DNA from: Rubrobacter sp.
GTDB taxonomy: Bacteria > Actinomycetota > Rubrobacteria > Rubrobacterales > Rubrobacteraceae
NCBI GenBank assembly: GCA_013815485.1
Contig: JACDGB010000169.1
Span: 1 to 5,179 of the forward strand
Reading direction: 5' to 3'
Length of the DNA: 5,179 nt
Both the position numbers and the translations under genes were made by a program. Below are positions 1 through 5,179 of the stretch, piece by piece (position 1 is the first letter of the stretch; every line of letters begins with the position of its first letter). The notes under the pieces are model-generated. The model ran no database searches. It had not been told where the DNA came from and worked only from the letters and a program-made list of their open reading frames with translations.

Positions 1-1
1 T

Positions 2-193
2 GCCAGGTTCGTGCGCGCGGTGTGCGGCAACGTCTTCTCCGAACACTGGGCGGAGGCCGATTCTCCGCAATTGGAGGAGGTTCTCACCTGTCCCAGGTGC
101 GGCTCCAACCGCGTCGAGCCGGACCAGTTCGATCCCAACGCGCCGGTCGAGGACCCGCTGGAACCCCTCGATGGAGGAGAGCCCGGCTCATAG
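2..193 (+). CDS. Small zinc-ribbon-like protein, C-terminal part (5' end outside window)
   Basis: The reading frame is open from the left edge and ends at TAG 191-193, so the true start is probably upstream; a GTG at 11 is the first start-type codon inside the window. The visible 63 residues contain one clear zinc-knuckle half, CPRCG (codons at about 86-100), about 22 residues after a VCGNVF segment that looks like the other knuckle. In a standard zinc ribbon that first knuckle would be C-x-x-C-G, but here it reads R-A-V-C-G, with CGC (Arg, codon 14-16) where TGC would be expected. The tail is acidic and proline-rich (DPNAPVEDPLEPLDGGEPGS), likely disordered. The phosphoribosyltransferase gene begins 28 bases later on the same strand, so the two may share a transcript. 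Function is unknown; small proteins of this type may bind metal or nucleic acid, but nothing here shows which. Confidence 0.6.
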   Translation, partial: ARFVRAVCGNVFSEHWAEADSPQLEEVLTCPRCGSNRVEPDQFDPNAPVEDPLEPLDGGEPGS

Positions 194-221
194 CAGGCAT
201 GCCGGACTTTAGCCGCTGAAG

Positions 222-887
222 ATGTCTCGCGGAGCAAAAATCTTCGAGGATCGGGCGGACGCTGGGCGGCGGCTCGCTGGACGGTTGGGTCGGCACGGGG
301 ATGAAAGTCTCATAGTCCTCGCCTTGCCGCGGGGCGGGGTGCCGGTGGGGTATGAGATCTCACGCCTCCTCGGCGCGCCGCTGGATGTAATCGTCGCCCG
401 CAAGCTTGGCGCGCCGGACCAACCCGAACTCGGCATCGGGGCCGTCGCGCCAGGCGGCGTGCGCGTCCTTAACACCGCCGCCGTGCGGGCTCTGAGCATT
501 TCCGAGGATTATCTGAACCGCGTCACGCGGAGGGAGACGGAGGAGATGGAGCGTCGCCTGCTGCGCTTCCGGGGTGAACGTCCGCCGCCGGAAGTCAGGG
601 GCCGAACCGCCATCCTGGTAGATGATGGCCTCGCCACCGGCGTCACGGCTCGCGCCGCGATAGAGGCTCTCAGGCGCATGCAACCGAAGCGACTCGTCCT
701 CGCCGTCCCCGTGTGCGCGGCTGCTACGGCGGGGTGGATGAGGTCCGAGGTAGACGCCCTCGTCTGTTTGGAGATTACCCCGGATCTCGGGGCCATCGGC
801 TACTGGTATCGGGACTTCGATCAAACCTCCGATGAAGAGGTCGTGAGGCTCCTCGAAGACGCCCGGCGAGGCGGCGAGACGCTGTAG
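222..887 (+). CDS. Phosphoribosyltransferase family protein (COG1926 type)
   Basis: This is a complete 221-residue type I phosphoribosyltransferase-fold protein, presumably cytoplasmic. The PRPP-binding signature is intact: ILVDDGLATG at residues 131-140, with hydrophobic residues, two Asp, then the Gly/Thr phosphate loop. An N-terminal ALPRGGVPVG segment (34-43), ARKLGAPDQPELGIGA (59-74) and a C-terminal IGYWYRDFDQTSDEEV block (192-207) are characteristic of the COG1926 'predicted phosphoribosyltransferase' group rather than of Apt, Hpt or PyrE. The base or other acceptor used by this group is not established, so no gene symbol is given. ATG 222 is the first usable start because an in-frame TAG lies at 210-212; no good Shine-Dalgarno sequence precedes it. 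The gene ends with adjacent in-frame stops TAG TAA (885-890), and murJ starts 12 bases after the first stop in the same frame. An operon with the zinc-ribbon gene and murJ is likely but not proven. Confidence 0.88.
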   Translation: MSRGAKIFEDRADAGRRLAGRLGRHGDESLIVLALPRGGVPVGYEISRLLGAPLDVIVARKLGAPDQPELGIGAVAPGGVRVLNTAAVRALSISEDYLNRVTRRETEEMERRLLRFRGERPPPEVRGRTAILVDDGLATGVTARAAIEALRRMQPKRLVLAVPVCAAATAGWMRSEVDALVCLEITPDLGAIGYWYRDFDQTSDEEVVRLLEDARRGGETL

Positions 888-899
888 TAACATGCCGCC

Positions 900-2483
900 A
901 TGGCGGCTGTCCTGCGATCCATGCTCTCCATCTCCGCGGCCAGCGTCCTCTCGAGGATTACCGGGTATGGGCGGCTGATGGCTATGGCCGCGGCGCTTGG
1001 GATAGGCGTCGTGGCCGATGCCTACGCCATATCCATTCTGCTTCCGAGCCTGATCTACGAGCTCTTCCTGGGCGGCATCCTCTATTCCATCTTCATCCCC
1101 GTGCTGGTGGATCGCATGACGACCCACGGCGAAGAGGACGCCAGAGGGCTGACCAACGCTCTGCTAACCCTGATACTGCCGCTGATGGTGGCGCTGGCCC
1201 TCGCCGGAGCCGTGTTCGCCGAACCACTGGTGACGCTCTTCACGGATTGGAGCGCCGCCGATGAGCTTTCACCCGGCGGAGCTGAGCGGACGACGGACCT
1301 CGCGGTGCTATTCTTCAGGATCTTCGTTTTCCAGATGCTCTTCTACGGCGTCAGCACCGTCGCCACCGGCGTCCTCCAGGCTCACCGGCGCTTCTTCCTG
1401 CCGACCTTCGCTCCCGTACTGAACAACCTCATCGTCATGGCCTCGTTCGCCGGATATTGGCTGCTGACCGAGCGTGGCGCGGACGGCGCCGCCGTGTATC
1501 TGCTCGGTTTCGGGACCACCTTCGGGGTCGTCGTGATGGCGCTGGCTCTGGTCCCGACGATGTATGCTCTCGGCTACCGATTTCGCCCGAGGCTGAACCA
1601 TCCCGCGTTGCTGTCCACAGCCCGGCTCGCTGGGCCGATGGTCGTATTGGTGGCCGCCTCGGTCGCTTTCCAGGGGTTCGGCGCGTACCTCGCCACCCAG
1701 TTCAAGGCCGTCGCCGCGCTGGGCTACGCTTTCGTGATCTTCTCCCTACCCTATGGCGTCTTCGTCGTGGCGATAGCCACCGCCCTCATGCCGGACCTAT
1801 CCGAGAAGCACGCCCGCGGAGATACCGAAGGCTACCGGGATATTTTCTCGTTCGGGTTGCGCACGATGGTCTTCGTCGTGGTTCCCTCGGCGGTAGGCAT
1901 GGTCGCGCTCTCCGAGCCAATCGTCGGCCTGCTCTACGAACGCGGCGAATTCGGAGCGCAGGACACGCTGGAAGTGTCCACTCTGCTCGTCGCCTATTCA
2001 GTCGGGCTCCTAGGATACTCGGCGTACTTCTTCTTCGTGCGGGCGTTCTACTCGCGCCAGAATACCGTGACCCCCGCCCTCCTGAACGTCGCCATCTTCG
2101 TGCTCTACGCGGGCCTCGCCTACGGTCTCTCGCGTGTCCTGGGAATAGTAGGCGTGGTGATCGCGCTTTCAGCGGCCTACGCGGTGCTGGCCGCGTTGAG
2201 CCTCGTGGCGACGCGGCGGGAGATAAAAAGGATAGACGGTCGGCGCCTCTCGAACTCCGCAATCCGCATCCTGGCCGCCGGAGCCGTGATGTACGTGGTG
2301 GCGTGGGCCGGAACCGCTCTCTTCGGCGTGGGAGCCAGCTTCCCCGAAAGGCTCTTGATCCTCGCCGGCATCGGTGGAGCCTCGCTCGCGGCCTACCTCG
2401 GGGCGGCTTACCTGCTCCGGGTGGAGGAACTCAGGTCCGCCCTCGTCCTGCTGCGCCGCAGAAAGGCCGGAGCGGAGAATTAG
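900..2483 (+). CDS. murJ: MurJ/MviN-family lipid II flippase (MOP superfamily)
   Basis: A 527-residue polytopic membrane protein of normal family length. About 14 hydrophobic segments can be placed, near residues 11-30, 40-70, 88-114, 135-157, 171-190, 197-222, 243-265, 270-297, 319-344, 360-383, 390-410, 414-436, 455-476 and 483-505, followed by a short basic tail. Family landmarks are LSRITGYGR (17-25), QAHRRFFLPTFAPVLNN (160-176), LPYGVFVVAIATALMPDLSE (283-302), LLYERGEF (344-351) and FYSRQNTVTPALLN (383-396). The family moves the peptidoglycan precursor lipid II across the cytoplasmic membrane. Arg19, Arg25 and Asp40 match E. coli Arg18, Arg24 and Asp39. The positions matching E. coli Arg52 and Arg270 are Tyr53 and Val279, a pattern I associate with actinobacterial members. 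The mycobacterial C-terminal pseudokinase extension is absent. ATG 900 follows the phosphoribosyltransferase stop by 12 bases; no strong ribosome-binding site is visible, so translational coupling is plausible. A second genomic MurJ paralogue cannot be excluded, so lipid II as the substrate is inferred. Confidence 0.9.
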   Translation: MAAVLRSMLSISAASVLSRITGYGRLMAMAAALGIGVVADAYAISILLPSLIYELFLGGILYSIFIPVLVDRMTTHGEEDARGLTNALLTLILPLMVALALAGAVFAEPLVTLFTDWSAADELSPGGAERTTDLAVLFFRIFVFQMLFYGVSTVATGVLQAHRRFFLPTFAPVLNNLIVMASFAGYWLLTERGADGAAVYLLGFGTTFGVVVMALALVPTMYALGYRFRPRLNHPALLSTARLAGPMVVLVAASVAFQGFGAYLATQFKAVAALGYAFVIFSLPYGVFVVAIATALMPDLSEKHARGDTEGYRDIFSFGLRTMVFVVVPSAVGMVALSEPIVGLLYERGEFGAQDTLEVSTLLVAYSVGLLGYSAYFFFVRAFYSRQNTVTPALLNVAIFVLYAGLAYGLSRVLGIVGVVIALSAAYAVLAALSLVATRREIKRIDGRRLSNSAIRILAAGAVMYVVAWAGTALFGVGASFPERLLILAGIGGASLAAYLGAAYLLRVEELRSALVLLRRRKAGAEN

Positions 2484-2485
2484 CC

Positions 2486-2523
2486 GTCAGCGTTCAGCGA
2501 GGACAAAAAGCTGAAATGCTGAC
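2486..2523. terminator. Hairpin between convergent genes, candidate bidirectional terminator
   Basis: The 48-base gap between murJ and the opposing serine-hydrolase gene contains an inverted repeat. GTCAGC (2486-2491) pairs with GCTGAC (2518-2523), and TTCAGC (2493-2498) pairs with GCTGAA (2510-2515). Between the two 6-bp blocks are a G-T wobble and one bulged A. The loop is 11 bases (2499-2509) and includes AAAAA. The stem starts three bases after the murJ stop and ends nine bases before the end of the opposing gene. Position suits a shared terminator, but neither strand has a T-run after the stem, so it is not a textbook intrinsic terminator. Confidence 0.55.
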
Positions 2524-2531
2524 AAGCTGCT

Positions 2532-4160
2532 TCACGAGCCGCTGTCCCCGGAGTCTCCTTCTTCCTGCGCTTCTTCGGCCTGACCCTCCCAGACGGTTCG
2601 TGAGAGGTCTTCTATGAGCAGCTCTCCTTGGTTCACGTCTTCGGGGCCGTATTTGCTCATGATCGAGACGACGTAGCGGCGGCCGTCGGCTTCGACTATA
2701 CCCACGTCGCTGTAGACTTTGTAGAGCCATCCGGCCTTGTTGGCGGCGTACACGTCCTCCGGTAATCCGGCGTCCAGCCACCAGTCAAGCTCGTTGGTGT
2801 ACATGAGATCCATCATGTATTCGCAACTCTCGGGGCTCGCGGCTTCGTCGTCCGCGACCTTCTCCAGCATGGCCGTCATGTCGCGGGGCGTGGTCCGGTT
2901 GTCGAGCGTCGGGACAACACCCCGTTCGCTGCTGAGTTTCTGGTACAGGAAGGTGTCCGTCGCGCCAAGCGAGCGGGCAGTTTCGTTGATGTGTTCCGGG
3001 CCGCCCACGGTGCGAACCAGGGCGTTGGTGGCGACGTTGTCTGACTGGGTCATCATCAGGTTCAGGAGGTCTCCTACTGTATGCTGGGTCCCGGCCTCCT
3101 CCCATTGCAACCATCCGGCCCCGGCGGCCCAGTCTGTGTCTTGGATCTCCACTTGCTGAGAGAATTCCAGATCACCCTGTTCCACCTTCCGGTACACGGC
3201 GACCATGACCGGGATCTTTATGACGGAGGCGGCGAAGAATTGCTCATCCGGTCGCACGCCGTAGCCATAATTCCCATCCAGGTCACGGACGTAGACGCCG
3301 GAGATCCCATCGTACTCCGCGATCCTCCCGCTCATCCGCTGACGCGTCTCCTCCACCTGCTCGCGCTCCGGATCCGGCACGCCTTCCGAGACCGGCTCCG
3401 GATTCGGGAACATCGCCGGACCCGCATCCGGCAGAGCATCCAGATCCAACTCCTCCTGGCGCGGCTCCGGGACCTCTGCGGCGAATACGTTCCTGACGTA
3501 GAGATACTGAACCAGGTCCTTCGGGATATCCGCCAGCGGAACCACCTCGTTGGCGGCATAGTCCGGCTCGTCGGCCCGAATGGACTTCTCCGCCTTCCAA
3601 GCATCACCATCCCGCTGCACGAACACCGCGTAGAACGGTTCCTCCCCCGATGGAATCGTCGTCTCCCCGGGAGCCACTATATGCACCGAAGCCCAGTCGT
3701 CGTTCAGCTTGCTCCGGTAGACCGCTCGAACGCTCTCCGGCCCTACGCCAGGAAGCTCCGAAGCTACCGCCCAGTAGGCAGCCCCTTCCGGTGTCTTTTC
3801 AGCCGCCTCCGGCACGGGCGGCGGCCCAGATTTTTTGGCCGGCTCCGGCTTCCCAGCTGATTCCTTCTCCGCGCTCTCTTTCTTGGAAGGAGATTTGTCA
3901 GAAGGAGAATCCGCCCTTGCCGCCTCTCGCCCTACTTCCTGTTCGGAGGACTGGGAGAATATCTCGCGGCTCAGGGTGCCGTCTTGCGTCTGGTCCAGGA
4001 CGTAAAAACCGCCAGCCAGGAACACCGCGATCAGGGCCACGGGGAACAGTCGCCGCCGACGCCGCTTACGCCGCGCCGAACGGGAGAGGGGCGTCTTGCC
4101 TTTGGGAGAGACCTTCAAGATCCCTCCGGGAGCCCGGACGTTCGGGCGGCGGTTCTCCAA
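2532..4160 (-). CDS. Membrane-anchored serine hydrolase, class A beta-lactamase/PBP-like fold
   Basis: The longest reading is 542 residues from TTG 4160. Order: a basic cytoplasmic N-terminus (RSARRKRRRRR, 27-37), one membrane helix (about 38-56) with no lipobox Cys, a Lys/Glu/Ser/Pro-rich linker (about 70-125), an unassigned domain (about 125-225), an acidic/proline-rich spacer, the catalytic domain (about 278-525), and an acidic GDSGDSGS tail. The catalytic domain shows S312-V-I-K315 (SxxK), S373-D-N (SDN) and K475-A-G (KTG position), plus a TTPRDM segment matching the TTP region of class A beta-lactamases. The class A ExxLN omega-loop motif is not visible and Thr/Ser of KTG is Ala. A D,D-peptidase or peptidoglycan-related role, or a weak penicillin-binding protein, is therefore as likely as a true beta-lactamase. 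It should act outside the membrane. It lies 45 bases after the VanW gene on the same strand. A second TTG at 4118 (residue 15), preceded by GGAGGG, may be the real start and would give 528 residues. Confidence 0.87.
   Translation of the reverse strand: MENRRPNVRAPGGILKVSPKGKTPLSRSARRKRRRRRLFPVALIAVFLAGGFYVLDQTQDGTLSREIFSQSSEQEVGREAARADSPSDKSPSKKESAEKESAGKPEPAKKSGPPPVPEAAEKTPEGAAYWAVASELPGVGPESVRAVYRSKLNDDWASVHIVAPGETTIPSGEEPFYAVFVQRDGDAWKAEKSIRADEPDYAANEVVPLADIPKDLVQYLYVRNVFAAEVPEPRQEELDLDALPDAGPAMFPNPEPVSEGVPDPEREQVEETRQRMSGRIAEYDGISGVYVRDLDGNYGYGVRPDEQFFAASVIKIPVMVAVYRKVEQGDLEFSQQVEIQDTDWAAGAGWLQWEEAGTQHTVGDLLNLMMTQSDNVATNALVRTVGGPEHINETARSLGATDTFLYQKLSSERGVVPTLDNRTTPRDMTAMLEKVADDEAASPESCEYMMDLMYTNELDWWLDAGLPEDVYAANKAGWLYKVYSDVGIVEADGRRYVVSIMSKYGPEDVNQGELLIEDLSRTVWEGQAEEAQEEGDSGDSGS
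4122..4127 (-). promoter_or_regulatory. Shine-Dalgarno-like GGAGGG favouring a later TTG start
   Basis: Read on the minus strand, GGAGGG at 4127-4122 is followed by ATC and then TTG (4118-4116), which is codon 15 of the longest serine-hydrolase reading. Spacing from GGAGG to the TTG is four bases, slightly short but usable. The upstream TTG at 4160 has no purine-rich sequence before it, only an A/C/T-rich stretch ending in CACGCAAC. No ATG or GTG start lies in frame between the in-frame TAG upstream and either TTG. The later start keeps the whole basic region and the membrane helix, so both readings give the same topology. Confidence 0.5.
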
Positions 4161-4193
4161 GTTGCGTGAATAGCGTAGCTAGACATTAAGCGT

Positions 4194-4229
4194 GGCTGGG
4201 CCGGGTTATTCCGGCACCTCGGCCCAGCC
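4194..4229 (-). terminator. Perfect 10-bp inverted repeat across the VanW stop codon
   Basis: GGCTGGGCCG (4194-4203) is the exact reverse complement of CGGCCCAGCC (4220-4229), with a 16-base spacer that contains the VanW TAA stop (4208-4206). In the minus-strand transcript this forms a very GC-rich stem whose 3' side is followed by ACGCTTAATG, with no U-tract. It could slow or partly end transcription before the serine-hydrolase gene, or protect the 3' end of the VanW message. The repeat is a direct observation; the role is inferred. Confidence 0.45.
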
Positions 4230-5179
4230 GGTGGTGTTGCCTGGATCGTTCCATCCGGAGACCCGCGGGGTGCTGGTCTCGAAGTGGGGGACTCCTTCTG
4301 GGGGGGCCGGGTTGTAGCTGTAGATGTCCGTGTGCAGGACGCCGTCCTGGATCACCTCTCCGTCCTCGTTCGTGACCTTCTTGTAGGTGATCCACTTGAT
4401 CCCGCGCGTGGTGTCCTCGAAGATCTTCTCCGCCCGCATATCTACTTCCAATCCGGTCGGGCGACCGTAGATCCTGGCCGTCAGGAATCCCTTCTCATCC
4501 ACGAACTCCCGGACCAGGACGTACCCGTCGGTCGTGTTCTTGAATTTCATATCCTGGATGCCGTAACCGTATTCGTCCCCGAACCATATCGTGGCGTCGA
4601 AGCCGGGCTTTATGTACGGCAACACCGCGTAATGGGGATTGCGCTCGACGATCTCCAGCCCCGCGTACTGGGCCGCCATGTACAGGGTCGAGGATACCTG
4701 GCACAGCCCGCCGCCGTTGGCGAAACCGACGCCGCCATCGGAGAAGGTCTTGGCCTTCTCGTATTGCAGCGGCTCGGCGATCTCGTTGAACGAGAACGTC
4801 TCGCCGGGTTTCAGGAGTGTGTTGTCCACGGCGCCGGCCGCGAGCTTCATATTGGATTTGCGGCTCGGATTCGAGTCCCAAAGCAGGTCCGTCTGGTACT
4901 CCCCGATCATCTTCGTCGGCCTGACGTCTTCGATCTGCTGCGTGGTGATATCGGGCTCGGGCGCGTGACCTTCCGCTACCTCGACCTCGTCGCCGAGGCT
5001 CATGAGGGTCCGGTCGAGGTTGGCGAGCGTCTCCTCTTTGTCCAGTACGCGGCCTTCCTGTCCATCCTGGACCTCGACCTTGCCTTCCTCGGCGATCCGG
5101 AATGTGGCGTCTTTTGGGTCCCGCTGGAACTGGCCCGCGAGGTTATCCACCGCTCCTCGCGCGGCGTCCTCGTTGTAGC
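4206..5179 (-). CDS. VanW family protein, 5'-truncated by the window edge
   Basis: The frame is open to the right edge and stops at TAA 4208-4206. The first codons in the window read YNEDAARGA and run straight into the GTG at 5150, which is therefore probably an internal Val, not the start. Numbering from that codon, residues 1-50 (ATFRIAEEGKVEVQDGQEGRVLD) resemble the PG_binding_4 putative peptidoglycan-binding domain that often precedes VanW. Residues about 82-214 form the VanW domain, with NPSRKSNMKLAAGAVDNTLL, LKPGETFSFNE, the GGGLCQVSSTLYMAA hallmark (147-161, at 4712-4668) and ERNPHYAVLPYIKPGFDATIWFG (169-191). The C-terminal part (YKKVTNEDGEVIQDGVLHTDIYSYNP) is the usual beta-rich end, followed by a Pro/Gly/Thr-rich tail. 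The N-terminal membrane anchor or signal expected in such proteins would be outside the window. VanW was named from glycopeptide-resistance clusters, but its biochemical role is unknown; a cell-wall-associated role fits the downstream serine hydrolase. Confidence 0.88.
   Translation of the reverse strand, partial: YNEDAARGAVDNLAGQFQRDPKDATFRIAEEGKVEVQDGQEGRVLDKEETLANLDRTLMSLGDEVEVAEGHAPEPDITTQQIEDVRPTKMIGEYQTDLLWDSNPSRKSNMKLAAGAVDNTLLKPGETFSFNEIAEPLQYEKAKTFSDGGVGFANGGGLCQVSSTLYMAAQYAGLEIVERNPHYAVLPYIKPGFDATIWFGDEYGYGIQDMKFKNTTDGYVLVREFVDEKGFLTARIYGRPTGLEVDMRAEKIFEDTTRGIKWITYKKVTNEDGEVIQDGVLHTDIYSYNPAPPEGVPHFETSTPRVSGWNDPGNTTGWAEVPE

Noticed and set aside
196..203. GGCATGCC palindrome upstream of the phosphoribosyltransferase
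   Set aside because: An 8-bp palindrome is expected by chance in DNA of this composition, and no second copy or operator layout is seen nearby.
218..245. GAAGAT/ATCTTC inverted repeat around the phosphoribosyltransferase start codon
   Set aside because: Only six base pairs with a 16-base loop, partly coding. It is too weak to call a regulatory hairpin.
360..1127. A 255-codon minus-strand open frame across the phosphoribosyltransferase and murJ start
   Set aside because: It spans two well-supported genes on the other strand and has low-complexity His/Gly/Asp/Arg-rich composition with no recognisable motif.
1457..2617. A 386-codon plus-strand open frame overlapping murJ
   Set aside because: It lies in another frame of murJ, is extremely rich in Arg, Gly and Pro and shows no domain. 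This is typical of a high-GC shadow frame over a clear membrane protein gene.
3081..3860. A 259-codon plus-strand open frame antisense to the serine hydrolase
   Set aside because: It is rich in Arg, Leu and His without any domain, while the opposite strand carries intact catalytic motifs. It is best explained by GC-driven lack of stops.
4115..4205. A promoter for the serine-hydrolase gene in the gap after the VanW gene
   Set aside because: I see no convincing -10/-35 pair on the minus strand in this short stretch, so none is annotated.

Overview
The window is GC-rich and almost fully coding. It holds five genes in two converging blocks. The GC-rich codon use, the actinobacterial style of the MurJ-type flippase (YELFLGG and LPYGV segments) and the VanW plus long-linker serine hydrolase pair suggest a high-GC Actinomycetota, possibly a Rubrobacter-like lineage. 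This is a judgement from sequence style, not from a marker gene.

Plus-strand block (2-2483): the tail of a small zinc-ribbon protein enters from the left edge (2-193). It is followed by a COG1926-type phosphoribosyltransferase of unknown substrate (222-887). After a 12-base gap and a double stop comes a full-length 527-residue MurJ/MviN-family lipid II flippase (900-2483). The three are closely spaced and probably co-transcribed.

Minus-strand block (5179-2532): a VanW-family protein whose N-terminus lies beyond the right edge (4206 to at least 5179) is followed downstream by a membrane-anchored, penicillin-recognising serine hydrolase of about 528-542 residues (2532-4118 or 2532-4160). That protein has a basic N-terminus, one membrane helix, a low-complexity linker, an unassigned domain, a class-A-beta-lactamase-like domain and an acidic tail.

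The blocks meet at a 48-base gap carrying a long, slightly imperfect hairpin (2486-2523) that could end transcription from both sides. A second, perfect 10-bp inverted repeat straddles the VanW stop codon (4194-4229). Neither hairpin has a T-tract.

Three of the five genes belong to cell-envelope families: lipid II export by MurJ, a PBP/beta-lactamase-like active-site serine enzyme, and a VanW protein with a peptidoglycan-binding-type domain. The region is best read as a cell-wall neighbourhood. I found no RNA genes, CRISPR arrays, insertion sequences or phage genes. The most notable points are the departures from textbook active-site residues in MurJ and in the serine hydrolase, the unassigned domain in the hydrolase, and the two tail-less hairpins bracketing the hydrolase gene.
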